Notes: generated from the sequence alone by a model not told the origin. Counted from the first letter of the stretch, positions 16,008 through 25,950 are shown. The stretch: DNA of 64,000 bases from Mucilaginibacter cryoferens (GCF_014205845.1 NZ_JACHCR010000009.1:1-64000); one strand, 5' to 3'. Translations and numbers: made by a program.

Positions 16008-18407
16008 TCATGCTTTTGGTGTATTTTTAATAAAAAATACATTTTTACCAGGTTTTATGACGTGTTTTTGTGAATCCCATATAAAAATGCCTGATAGATT
16101 TTGTGGCAGGGTTATATCTACGTTCAGCTTTTCTTTTTCGAGTTGGTATTTTACAACTATTTTACCATTAGGATGGGGTATTTCTCCGCTTATCGTTTTC
16201 AGATCGCCCAGGTGCGGTTCAATTTTTATTTTGCCGAAGCCGGGTGCATAGCTGTCTACCCCTAAAATGGTGCGATAAAACTCGATGTTGGGGCTGGCTC
16301 CCCAGGCATGGCAGTCGGATCGGTTATGTTCCAGATCCGAGATCTCAGCCCAGGTGGTAAGTCCCATTTTGATGTTGCTGCGCCATATATCGAGCCATTT
16401 TAAATAATCGTTGCCATAACCGCTTTTTATCAGGGCCTGGTGCAGGTAATATTTAAAGTAGATGGTACATTGGGTGAGGCTGCTATCGGTTGTTAGTTTT
16501 TTGCCGAGGGCGGATGCTTTATCGCCGGTTACCATGCCCGTTAAAATGGCAAGCGCGTTGGTATGTTGCGAAAAGAGTTGCTGGTCTTCTACATCGGAGT
16601 ATAGCTGCCTGCTATCTACCCAATATTTTTTTTGGATGGTGGCTTTTAACTGTGCCGCCTTATCGGCATATATTTTAGCAAAATACGGCTCACCCAATTT
16701 CTCTTGCATTTGAGCGGCTTGATTATAGGCCCACATCAATTGCAGATCCAACAAAGCCGAGCTGCCTTGCGCGCTCACCGGTGCGGCACCAAAATCCCAA
16801 CCTTTTGCGCCTACCCAATCGGCAAAGTTCCAGTATGGCGTATTTTTTAGCGATCCGCCAACCTGTTGATATTTAGCGAAAAATGCCAGTATATCCTGTA
16901 CACCTTGTAATTTATTTTGCACAAAGGAGCTATCGGGCCGATACATCCAGTAGTCGTGCAGCATGCCAATGTACCATAAAGAAAATGTAGAAATAATTTG
17001 GGGCGAAAATGAAGGGTGGCGGCTAAGGGTAATGCCTTCGGCAATGCGGGAGTGGTCCATCAGGTTAATGGCATTGCGTACCAGGCGGTCGTCGCCGCTG
17101 TTGTAGTACGATACCAGGGCCTGGATGCGGCTATCGCCTACGTATTGTAATTGCTCGTAATAAGGGCAATCGTAATAGGTTTCGCCTGCACAAAGACGGG
17201 CAGTACGCCAGCCTATTTCCAGCATCTTTTGCATTTCGGGCGTTCCGTTAAGTTTCGCGTTCAATTGAAAAGGGTAGCCGGTAAAGGTTCCGTAAATATC
17301 ATCTATTTGCAAAGGCTGGCTGCCGGTGGTTATTTTTAGCTGTATGTAACGAAAGGTGCGAAAGCTAAGCGTATTAAACGATTGAGCGGCGCTGCCATTA
17401 GAAATTATGCTATCCCGGCGGCCCGAAAATATTTTACCTTCTACATCATCACGGTTGCCTTTCACCAGGCCTTCTGGTCCGTTTAGCTTTGTAAATAATG
17501 TTTCGGCATAGCTTAAACTGATTCCAGCGTCTTTACCTAAACTAAAATTAAGTGAAACGAAGGCATTGGTTAAAAAAGTTTGATCGAGCAATAAAATAGC
17601 TGTGGTATTTGGCGGGATAACGACAGGCGTTTTAGTTGCCGGGAAGTTTTTGGGCGCCTTTATACCTTCAGCCTTGCGTAATATGGGGATGCGCTGGTAA
17701 GTTAACTCAACCGGGGGGATAGATGATGGTACCAGCATCCATCCGAAAGCGTTTACGGTGCCCTTGGGGTTGCCGTTATCTATTTTAATGGCGTTTTTCC
17801 AATTGGTTTCGTCGGTTTCCGGGGCGTTCCAGTTTTCAATTGGGGCATTCATATCTACCCGTTCGCCGGGGCCGGCTACGTAGTAGGTACCGTAGCCAAC
17901 ACCTACAATTGGTTTGTATGCCTTATTGTGGATGCAGCGCCAGGTTTTATCGGTATTAACAATAGCTTCTGCTTCACTATCACCCTGCATAATAAAACCG
18001 GTTTGGATAGAGATCTGTGCTTCGGGGCGGTAATCGCCATCGTTCCAAACTACGGCCGCTATGGCGTTATTGCCGGGTTTTAAGTAAGCGGCAATATTAA
18101 CGGTTTCATAGTTCCAATAATAGGTATCGCCCCGTGCCGGGCCTAAAGATACCAGGGTTTGGTTAACGTATAGCTTATACCGGTTATCGGCAGATACGTG
18201 TACTATAAAGGAGGCCGGTTTATCTTTTAGGGTGATGTTTTTTCTGAAATAATAAACGCCATAATCTTTAGTGGCTTCATTGGGTACGGTTATCCAGTCG
18301 GCTTTCCAGGGGGCTTTTAATAACGTTGGGTTAATGGTTTGGGCATGGCCGGATTGCGCGGAAATAAAAAACAATATCAGCAGAAGTACTTTACAGGCAG
18401 ATTTCAT
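16008..18407 (-). CDS. Secreted GH78-like glycoside hydrolase (alpha-L-rhamnosidase family)
   Basis: A probable exo-acting alpha-L-rhamnosidase or related enzyme of family GH78, exported to the periplasm. From the chosen ATG (18407, MKSACKVLLLILFF) it has 799 residues with a signal peptide ending near SGHAQ; a start at 18437 would put ten polar residues before it. N-terminal beta-sandwich segments (YYFRKNITLKDKPASF, ADNRYKLYVNQTLV) resemble the accessory domains of the family. The (alpha/alpha)6 catalytic part contains DCPYYEQLQYVGDSRIQ (about residue 410-427), with the acidic residues of the GH78 active-site block, and TTWAEISDLEHNRSDCHAWG (about 685-705), with the second catalytic Glu. The closing region IKIEPHLG fits the C-terminal beta domain. 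The first motif deviates from the usual DCPxRxERxGW form, so substrate specificity is uncertain. Confidence 0.85.
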   Translation of the reverse strand: MKSACKVLLLILFFISAQSGHAQTINPTLLKAPWKADWITVPNEATKDYGVYYFRKNITLKDKPASFIVHVSADNRYKLYVNQTLVSLGPARGDTYYWNYETVNIAAYLKPGNNAIAAVVWNDGDYRPEAQISIQTGFIMQGDSEAEAIVNTDKTWRCIHNKAYKPIVGVGYGTYYVAGPGERVDMNAPIENWNAPETDETNWKNAIKIDNGNPKGTVNAFGWMLVPSSIPPVELTYQRIPILRKAEGIKAPKNFPATKTPVVIPPNTTAILLLDQTFLTNAFVSLNFSLGKDAGISLSYAETLFTKLNGPEGLVKGNRDDVEGKIFSGRRDSIISNGSAAQSFNTLSFRTFRYIQLKITTGSQPLQIDDIYGTFTGYPFQLNAKLNGTPEMQKMLEIGWRTARLCAGETYYDCPYYEQLQYVGDSRIQALVSYYNSGDDRLVRNAINLMDHSRIAEGITLSRHPSFSPQIISTFSLWYIGMLHDYWMYRPDSSFVQNKLQGVQDILAFFAKYQQVGGSLKNTPYWNFADWVGAKGWDFGAAPVSAQGSSALLDLQLMWAYNQAAQMQEKLGEPYFAKIYADKAAQLKATIQKKYWVDSRQLYSDVEDQQLFSQHTNALAILTGMVTGDKASALGKKLTTDSSLTQCTIYFKYYLHQALIKSGYGNDYLKWLDIWRSNIKMGLTTWAEISDLEHNRSDCHAWGASPNIEFYRTILGVDSYAPGFGKIKIEPHLGDLKTISGEIPHPNGKIVVKYQLEKEKLNVDITLPQNLSGIFIWDSQKHVIKPGKNVFFIKNTPKA

Positions 18408-18528
18408 GAAAGGGTGGTTTTTGCTATTGGTTAACAAGTGCTTAAGCGCTAAATTACAATTAAAGTTAAAAGGATTGGAACTGCCTTAATTATAAATAAT
18501 GCGTATTATTTCATAATTCCGTTATCTT

Positions 18529-18536
18529 TAGTTTTG
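18529..18536 (+). promoter_or_regulatory. Possible -7 box upstream of the DUF2339 gene
   Basis: TAGTTTTG fits TAnnTTTG, 14 bases before the ATG, in the 143-base divergent gap to the glycosidase gene. There is no matching TTTG element about 19 bases upstream, so this is weak. Confidence 0.3.
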
Positions 18537-18550
18537 CTAAACCTACCAAT

Positions 18551-20959
18551 ATGGATTTTTTCACCGTTTTTTTACTGCTGCTGATCGTCATTTTAATAAT
18601 AAATAACAAAGGCAGCGTTAACCGCAATATAGAAGCACTTGAACGCCAGATACTGGAGCTGAAGCGCATGATTGAGCATTTACGGATATCCCAACAAACA
18701 GAAGAACCTGCAAAACGTGCCGAAGCGCCGAAGCCCGTTATAGACGAAGCTACGGCAGTAAAGCCACCGGCACAACCAGCTACCGCGCCGGTATGGCCAG
18801 TGGCGCAGCCCGAAATAAAACCAGAACCCGTTGAACCTGTTAAGGTAGAAAAACAGGCTGTAGTGATCAGCGATAGCGTACCTGTCATTAACCGGCCGGT
18901 TAAAACTTCGGCACCAAACCCTCCAAAACCGGCCGAGCCGAAACCATCATTTTTTGAAAGCCACCCCGATCTGGAGAAGTTTATAGGCGAAAACCTCATC
19001 AACAAAATTGGTATTGCCATATTGGTACTGGCCATTGGCTACTTTGTAAAGTTTGCAATAGATACCGGTTGGATAGGCAAGGGCGGCAGGGTAGCCGTTG
19101 GTATTGCCTGCGGTGCTATATTAATAGGCATAGCCCATTGGCTGCGCAATAGCTATAAAGCTTTTAGTTCGGTATTGGCAGGTGGTGGTTTGGCTGTGTT
19201 TTACTTTACGGTAACGCTGGCCTATCACCAGTTTGGCATGTGGGGGCAAACAACATCGTTTATTATTCTTATTGTTATCACCATTTTTGCTGTGCTATTA
19301 TCATTGCTTTATGATAAGCGGGAGCTGGCGGTTATAGCCCTGGTTGGCGGTTTTGCCAGTCCGTTTATGGTAAGTACAGGTAAGGCCAATTACGATGCCT
19401 TATTTATTTACCTGCTTATACTAAATACCGGTTTGCTTATCATCGCCTATTATAAGGCCTGGCGGGTGCTTAATATTGTATCCTTTGCGTTTACGGTAAT
19501 TGTATTTGGCGGGGTGCTGTATACGCTTACAACGCCTACTTACCATTACGGGTTTATTTATGCCAGTATATTTTATGTGCTGTTTTTTGCTATTAATGTG
19601 GCCAATAATGTACGCGAGAATAAAAAATTTATCGGGTCGGATTTTAGCATTCTGCTTATCAATACCGGTTTGTATTTCGCGGCTGGTTTGTACCTGCTCA
19701 CTGCCATGCACCAGGAGCAGTTTCGAGGGTTGTTTTGTGTGAGTTTGGCGGTGGTGAATCTCATTTTATCGTACATATTGTTCCGCAACCGTAAGGTTGA
19801 TACCAATGTGCTTTACCTGCTTATTGGCATTACGCTTACCTTTATCTCGCTGGCAGCACCTATTCAGTTGCATGGCAATAGTATTACCCTGTTTTGGGCT
19901 GCCGAAACGGTGGTGCTTTACTGGCTGTACCAGCGATCGTCTATTAAACTAATGAAAATTACGTCGCTGCTGCTGTGGGGAGCCATGCTGCTGAGCCTGC
20001 TGATGGATTGGTACCAGATTTATCCGGATAGCGCTATACAATTAACCATTATTGCCAATAAGGGGTTTATTACCACGGTTGTAGCTGCTATAAGCTCGTT
20101 CCTGCTATCGGTATTAATAAGCCGCGGGAAAAAGGAGGATACAGAGGGAATACAAGTCAGTAAATACATATTCAGCACAGCCGGGCTCGCACTGTTGTTT
20201 TTAAGCGGCCTGGCCGAGATCAATCACCAGTTTTTAAACCGCTACCCGGGTACCGACTTAAATATATTGTATATGATGCTGTATACCCCGGCATTTGTGT
20301 ACAGCTATTATTTAATATCATTAAAAGTGCCTGCCGTTAGGTTTAAAGATAGTATCCGTTTAACCTTGTTGCTCATCTGCGTTGCGGTTTACCTGATGTT
20401 GATGCCTGCTTATTTTGACCTGTTGAGCAACACCCTTATTCATCAGAAGCCAACCGCTAACCATTTTACTGCCCATTGGGCCAGCGCGTTATTGGTAGGG
20501 TTGTTGTTTTACCGCATCATCCGCGTAAGCGAAGCCGTGTTAGACGATGGTATGAAGCAATTGTTCTCCTGGCTCATAAGTGCCGGTGTTGTGGTGTTTT
20601 TAAGTTTGGAATTTTGCCTGCTCAGCAACCTGTTGTTTTATAATAAAATACACAATATTGAGCGTATAGAAACTATTTACGTTAAAACCACGCTGCCTAT
20701 TTTATGGGGCTTATTATCTTTTGCCCTCATGTGGCTGGGTATGCGGTATAAAATGCGTACCATGCGTATAGTATCGTTAACCCTGTTTTCGCTCACGTTG
20801 GTAAAACTGTTTGTTTACGATATTGTAGATATACCACAGGCCGGTAAAATAGCGGCATTCTTTTGCCTGGGTGTTTTGCTGCTTATTATATCGTTTATGT
20901 ACCAAAAGGTTAAAAAAATTATTGTTGATGATAAAACTGCTAAAAGTAAGGAAGAATAG
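18551..20959 (+). CDS. DUF2339 polytopic membrane protein
   Basis: An integral inner-membrane protein of unknown function with 802 residues. It begins with one membrane segment (about 1-18, FFTVFLLLLIVILIINN), then a short charged coiled-coil-like stretch (about 25-50) and a Pro/Ala/Lys-rich linker (about 55-140), followed by a conserved block ESHPDLEKFIGENLINKIGIAILVL and roughly twenty or more transmembrane helices to residue 790. This order is characteristic of DUF2339. The following DUF3999 gene starts inside its last 32 bases, so translation is probably coupled. No catalytic motif was recognised. Neither family has a role I can name. Confidence 0.85.
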   Translation: MDFFTVFLLLLIVILIINNKGSVNRNIEALERQILELKRMIEHLRISQQTEEPAKRAEAPKPVIDEATAVKPPAQPATAPVWPVAQPEIKPEPVEPVKVEKQAVVISDSVPVINRPVKTSAPNPPKPAEPKPSFFESHPDLEKFIGENLINKIGIAILVLAIGYFVKFAIDTGWIGKGGRVAVGIACGAILIGIAHWLRNSYKAFSSVLAGGGLAVFYFTVTLAYHQFGMWGQTTSFIILIVITIFAVLLSLLYDKRELAVIALVGGFASPFMVSTGKANYDALFIYLLILNTGLLIIAYYKAWRVLNIVSFAFTVIVFGGVLYTLTTPTYHYGFIYASIFYVLFFAINVANNVRENKKFIGSDFSILLINTGLYFAAGLYLLTAMHQEQFRGLFCVSLAVVNLILSYILFRNRKVDTNVLYLLIGITLTFISLAAPIQLHGNSITLFWAAETVVLYWLYQRSSIKLMKITSLLLWGAMLLSLLMDWYQIYPDSAIQLTIIANKGFITTVVAAISSFLLSVLISRGKKEDTEGIQVSKYIFSTAGLALLFLSGLAEINHQFLNRYPGTDLNILYMMLYTPAFVYSYYLISLKVPAVRFKDSIRLTLLLICVAVYLMLMPAYFDLLSNTLIHQKPTANHFTAHWASALLVGLLFYRIIRVSEAVLDDGMKQLFSWLISAGVVVFLSLEFCLLSNLLFYNKIHNIERIETIYVKTTLPILWGLLSFALMWLGMRYKMRTMRIVSLTLFSLTLVKLFVYDIVDIPQAGKIAAFFCLGVLLLIISFMYQKVKKIIVDDKTAKSKEE

Positions 20960-22172
20960 TATAGCCCTAACCGCGCTTTTTTGCGGATTGATGCTGTCGG
21001 CATCGGCACAAAAGAGTTTTAAGTACGGGGCGGCTTTGCAAAAGGCAGATAGTACCGGTTTTTACCGCATAAGCCTGCAACCCGCGTTTGTGGCCAAAGC
21101 CAAAGGCGATATGGCCGATATCCGTATTGCCGATGCGCAGGGTAAATTTGTGCCTTATATACAGGCAGGCAGTTTGCCGCAAAAAGATCAGAAAAGCTTT
21201 GTTGTTTTTAATACGGTAGTTGCCCGCCTGGCCACAGATACCGGTACCACTTACGTGGTTGAAAACAAAACCGGCCTGGCGCTAAACAGGCTGTGGATAA
21301 AGCTGCAAAACACCGCCGTAAGCCGCAAGGTAAACCTAATGGGCAGCGATGATCTGAAACAATGGTTTGCCATACAGGAAGATATTTCCCTGCAGGAAGC
21401 TGTGCAAAACAGCGAGGGGACATATATGCAATCGCTCTCGTTTCCGGCCAGTAGTTACCGCTATCTTAAAATTTTGGTAGATGATAAGAATAAGGCACCC
21501 ATTAAGTTTTTGCAGGCCGGTATTTATACCGAATATGCCCGTACGCTGGCTTATACGCCTGTGCCCGATATTAAATTTACCCGTGCCGATAGCGTTCAAA
21601 CTACCTTTATCAGCATAAAACTAAACGATAATTACCAGGTAAATAAACTGCACTTAAACATCACCGCGCCCAAATATTTCAGGCGGAACATAACGGTTTA
21701 CCAAATAACCGGCGATTATAAGGAAGCTGTTGCCGAGGCCGAATTAAACTCGACCAAAAACAACGATCTGCTATTTTCGGCAAAAGCCAGCCGGTTGCTG
21801 TTGCAGATAGCTAATGGCGATAACCAGCCATTAACCATTACCGGCATTGATGCCTACCAAACCGACCAGTACCTGGTTAGCTACCTAAATGGCAACCAAA
21901 GCTACCACCTGTTGGCAGGCGATTCGACAGCGCAGGCACCGGAATACGATCTGAGATTTTTTGCCGATAGCATAAAGGATAACATTCCCACTATTAAGCA
22001 TGAGGCCGTTTTTAAAAACGATGTGGTTTTACCTGTCCAGCCAAAAGCAGGCAAGGATTATACGGTACTGATATGGGTGGCCATTATAGTGGCACTGGGG
22101 CTGTTGTTGTTGCTTACTTTAAAAATGATGAAGGAAGTTGGGAAGAAAACGGGCGAGGGAGATAAGGTTTAA
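20928..22172 (+). CDS. DUF3999-like exported membrane-anchored protein
   Basis: A protein of 414 residues from the ATG at 20928 (MIKLLKVRKNSIAL), with a signal peptide ending near ASAQ, a large beta-rich periplasmic part, and one C-terminal membrane helix (VLIWVAIIVALGLLLLLTL) followed by a short charged tail. DUF3999 proteins share this architecture and are often encoded next to DUF2339 proteins, which supports the call. An upstream start at 20871 in the same frame would overlap the neighbour by 89 bases and spoil the signal peptide. The gene overlaps the DUF2339 gene by 32 bases in another frame. Function is unknown; a complex of the two proteins at the inner membrane is inference. Confidence 0.75.
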   Translation: MIKLLKVRKNSIALTALFCGLMLSASAQKSFKYGAALQKADSTGFYRISLQPAFVAKAKGDMADIRIADAQGKFVPYIQAGSLPQKDQKSFVVFNTVVARLATDTGTTYVVENKTGLALNRLWIKLQNTAVSRKVNLMGSDDLKQWFAIQEDISLQEAVQNSEGTYMQSLSFPASSYRYLKILVDDKNKAPIKFLQAGIYTEYARTLAYTPVPDIKFTRADSVQTTFISIKLNDNYQVNKLHLNITAPKYFRRNITVYQITGDYKEAVAEAELNSTKNNDLLFSAKASRLLLQIANGDNQPLTITGIDAYQTDQYLVSYLNGNQSYHLLAGDSTAQAPEYDLRFFADSIKDNIPTIKHEAVFKNDVVLPVQPKAGKDYTVLIWVAIIVALGLLLLLTLKMMKEVGKKTGEGDKV

Positions 22173-22329
22173 AATTGCGCCTTTCGCCACTCGTTATAAG
22201 TAGCTGGCGACGAATTAAAGGAAATTAAACAGCGGTAAGAAAGGCAAAATCTTAAAGGGATTATCTCCATTATATAGAATATAGCCAGGGTTTCAAACTC
22301 ATCGCTATACTGGATATTTGAACTATGGT

Positions 22330-22734
22330 TTACCCGGCTTCGTTATCCTCATCCAACTCATCTGTTGGTTCCCAAAGCTCAATAATGTTTCCTTCCGGAT
22401 CGAGTATATGGACGAATTTGCCATAATCATATTCCGCAATTTCATCAACAATGGTCACGTTTTCCTTTTTTAGTTCATCTACCAGTGCAACAATATTTTC
22501 TACCCTGTAATTAATCATAAATGGCTTGGCTGAGGGATTGAAATATTTGGTATCCTGCGGAAACGTGCACCAGGCTGTAGCTCCTTTTATCGACGGATTA
22601 TCGGTATGCCGCCACTCAAACGTTGTTCCGTATTGGCTGGTAGGCAATCCAAGGTTTTTTACATACCATTCGTTCATGCCTTGCGGGTTATCGCACTTGA
22701 AGAATACGCCGCCGAGGCCCGTTACTTTTTTCAT
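22330..22734 (-). CDS. VOC-family (glyoxalase/dioxygenase-like) protein
   Basis: A 134-residue single-domain protein of the vicinal oxygen chelate fold. The N-terminal half has FFKCDNPQGMNEWYVKNLGLP and the C-terminal half ends in HILDPEGNIIELWEP, whose Glu is the usual metal ligand of this superfamily. Members include glyoxalase I, bleomycin-binding proteins and dioxygenases; none can be assigned. It faces the DUF3999 gene tail to tail across 157 bases holding a weak nested palindrome (TCGCCA...TGGCGA). A second VOC gene occurs at 37394-37750, with low similarity. Confidence 0.85.
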   Translation of the reverse strand: MKKVTGLGGVFFKCDNPQGMNEWYVKNLGLPTSQYGTTFEWRHTDNPSIKGATAWCTFPQDTKYFNPSAKPFMINYRVENIVALVDELKKENVTIVDEIAEYDYGKFVHILDPEGNIIELWEPTDELDEDNEAG

Positions 22735-22977
22735 ATTTAAAGTGTTGTATGATTTTAAAAGTGATACTACATATTGGTAATCAACACAAAAAAATATTTA
22801 ACGCCAATTAAATGATTCTTTATGCACAATCTTTCAAGTAATTTCCATCTATTTTGGGACATTACCAAATCTGTTTTTAAATCTTCTTTTAACTTATAGT
22901 CATGTCATTATAAGTGATCATTAAGGAAAACCCGGGCGAAATGGTAATAACATGGATAACGCTCGTTTGAGAAAGCT

Positions 22978-23910
22978 TCATCCCTTTATACTCAAAATAT
23001 CATGTATCGCATGCTCCGCTTTTTCGTATTGAAAAGTAAACCCTGTATCCAGCAGGCGTTGCGGTTTTACCCAGCGGCTTTTTAAAATCAGCTCGGGCTC
23101 GGTGCCAATAACCAGGGCACCTATCTCCAGCAGCCATTGTGGTGCAGGTAAACCAATAGGCATTCCATAGGCTTTACGGATGTGGCGCATAAAATCGGCA
23201 TTTTTTTCGCCGTAGGGGGCGGTGCAGTTATAAACGCCTTCCATTTCGGGATGATCGAGCAAGAATTGGGTACTGCGGGCTACATCGTGCTCGTGTATCC
23301 AGGCCAGGTATTGTCGGCCATCGCCCTGTTTGCCGCCCATGCCCAATTTTACCAGGTTAAGCAGGCGCGGAAAAACACTATCGCTACGGCCAAGTACAAT
23401 ACCCATTCGTAGCGCTATTTTGCGGGTATGCGGGGTTTGGCTGTTATAAAAAGTGCTTTCCCAAATGTTGCATACATCAATGCTGAAGCCGTAACCTATC
23501 TCGCCGGTTGCCTCGTCCTGCGGGTGGTCTTCGGCATGGCGGTATATGGTGGCAGAGGTAATGTTGATCCAAACCTTTGGCGGATCGGTCATTTTGTGGA
23601 TCACATCGCCCAATAATTTGGTGGGTATCACTCTTGATGCAATAATTGCGGCTTTGTTCTTTTTGGTGTAGCGGCAGTTTACGTTTTTACCGCACAGGTT
23701 AATGAGCATATCGGCATGGGTAAGTTGCACTGCCCAGCCGTTTTCTGTTTTACCATCCCAAACCACGGTGCGGATATTATCCATAGCCGGCGCCTGCTTG
23801 CGGGCCAGAATGATAACCTCATCGGCCAGATCTTTATAGTATTTAGCAAGTACAGTGCCCAGGTAACCATTGCCACCGGCAAGTACTATTTTTTTATACG
23901 CTTTCATCAT
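22978..23910 (-). CDS. TIGR01777-family NAD-dependent epimerase/dehydratase (YfcH-like)
   Basis: An atypical short-chain dehydrogenase-like protein of 310 residues. It opens with the Rossmann motif KIVLAGGNGYLGTVLAKYY (GxxGxxG) and has the block NLCGKNVNCRYTKKNKAAIIASR typical of TIGR01777 proteins, plus TSATIYRHAEDHPQDEATGE and LRMGIVLGR. The C-terminal DUF1731-like end includes WVKPQRLLDTGFTFQY. The reaction of this family is not established. It starts two bases after the stop of the upstream DCC-type redox membrane gene, so the two are co-translated and may act together. Confidence 0.88.
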   Translation of the reverse strand: MMKAYKKIVLAGGNGYLGTVLAKYYKDLADEVIILARKQAPAMDNIRTVVWDGKTENGWAVQLTHADMLINLCGKNVNCRYTKKNKAAIIASRVIPTKLLGDVIHKMTDPPKVWINITSATIYRHAEDHPQDEATGEIGYGFSIDVCNIWESTFYNSQTPHTRKIALRMGIVLGRSDSVFPRLLNLVKLGMGGKQGDGRQYLAWIHEHDVARSTQFLLDHPEMEGVYNCTAPYGEKNADFMRHIRKAYGMPIGLPAPQWLLEIGALVIGTEPELILKSRWVKPQRLLDTGFTFQYEKAEHAIHDILSIKG

Positions 23911-23912
23911 TT

Positions 23913-24731
23913 TTAGTTTAAGATCAACACTAATAAAGCAATACGGTAGCTAACCCAGGTGATGGTCATTACCCAGCCGAGGCCAAGCAGCTTTGTACGA
24001 CGGATGTGTTCTAAAAACATCAGTCCGGCAACGGTCATAAAGCAAAGGGTATATACAAATGGTGCGGGTTGAAACCAATGGCTTACCGCCAGCGGAATAA
24101 GCAGCAACAGGCTTCCTGCAAAAGAGATGGTCATCATATTGCCCAGGTAGACCCATATTTTATTTTTAGCATAAATACTGATCACTAATGCCTGGAAAAT
24201 TACCTGGCCACCACATATTATGTACTCGCGGTAGGCGTTGCCCAGTGGCACCATACCTGTCAGTAAATGCGCGTACCTGGTTAATATAAAGCCTGTGCAA
24301 AACCAGGTGAACAATAAAAAAGTTATGCGGTAATGCAATTTAAACCCCGGTTGATAGGCGAAGGCGGCGTCCTCTTTTGTTGGAGGTATAATTATCCGCC
24401 TGTTGTAAGAGATAAAGGCGTAAGCCTTGCTCATAACCCAAACAAAAGGTTTAAATGCAAACAGGGGAGCAAATACCGGCCATGCATTGCCCAATATTTT
24501 AAACAGGCTTTTAATGCCGTAAGTAACCTCGCCGCTTTTAAGGTTTACGAGGGCTATCTCGTTAACGGCGCGCTGCCTGTCATAAACAGGGCAGGCATCA
24601 ACCGGCATGGTTTGGTAAGCCGCACGACCGCCGCCATCCAGCATCCCTGTTTTTACAAATGCTTTGGTATAAACACTGCACATGGGGCATTCGGCATCAA
24701 AAAGTACCACATGGTTTTTAAGCGTTTTCAT
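23913..24731 (-). CDS. DCC1-like (DUF393) thiol-oxidoreductase with membrane domain
   Basis: A 272-residue protein with an N-terminal DCC/DUF393 domain: VVLFDAECPMCSVYTKAF carries the CPMC dithiol at residues 15-18, matching the family DxxCxxC signature. The second half (about 115-272) has about four transmembrane helices, so the thiol domain probably sits at the inner membrane. DUF393 proteins are thioredoxin-fold-like, but their substrates are unknown. The gene is separated by only 2 bases from the TIGR01777 gene downstream. Upstream, 412 bases with palindromic repeats separate it from the DUF1295/peroxiredoxin operon. Confidence 0.85.
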   Translation of the reverse strand: MKTLKNHVVLFDAECPMCSVYTKAFVKTGMLDGGGRAAYQTMPVDACPVYDRQRAVNEIALVNLKSGEVTYGIKSLFKILGNAWPVFAPLFAFKPFVWVMSKAYAFISYNRRIIIPPTKEDAAFAYQPGFKLHYRITFLLFTWFCTGFILTRYAHLLTGMVPLGNAYREYIICGGQVIFQALVISIYAKNKIWVYLGNMMTISFAGSLLLLIPLAVSHWFQPAPFVYTLCFMTVAGLMFLEHIRRTKLLGLGWVMTITWVSYRIALLVLILN

Positions 24732-25143
24732 TGTATATTGTTTTTGTGATTAACGATACAAATATACAGTTTATTTTAAACTTTCAATAAATACTGAAAA
24801 TATATTAATTTAATTGGTTTTGATTTCAGCCGGGAAGAGAGGAGTAAGAAGGGGAGATGATCCATCTATTGTATTTACCCATTATTTGTACATCTGAAAT
24901 CAGCATAACAAAAGCTTGCTGGCTTCTTTTTCAAGCTGCTCATCAAATAATTGTACGCATTGGCCTGATGTTAAGATCATCGCCTCTCCTACGTTGGGAC
25001 GGAAGGGGGGCGATGAGGTTTTAATTTATTATCTGTTGCTGTTTAATCTCCTTTGTCCAAGTCGCTCTTTCCAACAAAGTTGGAGAGAGCGATGGCGAAC
25101 GCAGCAAAGCCAGGGCCTGGTTTGTCAAATTCTATTCAGCAAC
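24732..25143. other. Intergenic region with palindromic repeats
   Basis: No gene is supported here. The left half (24732-24830) is AT-rich and should hold the promoter of the DCC-type gene. The right half has CTCTCCTACGTTGGGACGG (about 24990) and a strong hairpin at 25062-25092. The phrase ACATCTGAAATC (about 24890) recurs at 44789. Confidence 0.5.
25062..25092. repeat. Palindromic hairpin repeat
   Basis: Arms TCGCTCTTTCCAAC and GTTGGAGAGAGCGA pair over 14 bp with one G-T mismatch around an AAA loop. There is no T-run on either side. It resembles the other short CT/GA-rich palindromes in gaps of this window and probably belongs to the same dispersed class. Confidence 0.7.
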
Positions 25144-25950
25144 TCAGGAGTCGGCCGGTTTCTTTTTAAACCAGGGCACAAATACACTAGTACTGGCCTG
25201 GTACGCTTTAAAAGCCTCACCTTTGGAGCGCAGGGATTGCTCTTCGGTAGCCGGGATACCCGTTACCTTAAGCAGCAGATACAAAATAACCGCCGGACTA
25301 ATTATCGCCAAAAAACCCCATGGTGAACCCAGCGCGAAAACAAAATAGGAGAACCACATCAACCACTCAAAAAAGTAATTAGGGTGGCGGGAGTAATTCC
25401 ATAAGCCAACCCCGCAGACCTTGCCCTTGTTAGCCGCAACTTTTTTAAACATAGCCAGCTGCCTATCGGCAATAGTCTCGCCGGTTACACTAATGAACCA
25501 CAAGATAAAACCCGCGTATTCCAGGGGCGATAATACTGCTTTGGTATTAAGGCAAACTATAAAAAAAGGAATTGCTAAAAGCACATTAGAGATGGCCTGG
25601 AACTGGAAGAAAAAGAAAAATTTCTTTTCGGCAATTGGAGCCCACTCTTTGCGCAGCTGCTGGTAACGGCCCTCTTCTTCATCCAGGTGCCTGATAATGC
25701 GGGTAGCCAAATGCGTACCCAGCCTTACACCGGCAATTACAACCATAGCACAAATGAGCGTTTTACGATCATGATAACCTGGAGCAAGCAGAAACAGTAT
25801 AATGGCAATAACCGGAAAATTGTACGACCAGAAGATATCAACCACCCCGGCGTTTTTAATTTTATGTGCCCATAACCATACCAACACCATAATACCGCAG
25901 CAAGCCGCCAGGCAATAGATCACCAAACACAAAAGCGAATTGTTAGTCAT
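25144..25950 (-). CDS. DUF1295-family membrane protein (steroid 5-alpha-reductase-like)
   Basis: An inner-membrane protein of 268 residues with about six transmembrane helices. The C-terminal signature KVCGVGLWNYSRHPNYFFEWLMW matches the DUF1295 and isoprenylcysteine methyltransferase/5-alpha-reductase fold, where NYSRHPNYF contacts the nucleotide or methyl donor. The ending TEEQSLRSKGEAFKAYQ also fits. Start: ATG at 25950, overlapping the stop of the small membrane gene in ATGACTAA; a TTG start at 25962 is possible. It is the last gene of a peroxiredoxin-small protein-DUF1295 operon. The substrate is unknown. Confidence 0.88.
   Translation of the reverse strand: MTNNSLLCLVIYCLAACCGIMVLVWLWAHKIKNAGVVDIFWSYNFPVIAIILFLLAPGYHDRKTLICAMVVIAGVRLGTHLATRIIRHLDEEEGRYQQLRKEWAPIAEKKFFFFFQFQAISNVLLAIPFFIVCLNTKAVLSPLEYAGFILWFISVTGETIADRQLAMFKKVAANKGKVCGVGLWNYSRHPNYFFEWLMWFSYFVFALGSPWGFLAIISPAVILYLLLKVTGIPATEEQSLRSKGEAFKAYQASTSVFVPWFKKKPADS

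Noticed and set aside
24916..25326. 136-residue frame on the plus strand
   Set aside because: It crosses the palindromic repeats and then runs antisense into the DUF1295 gene; the composition is not protein-like.
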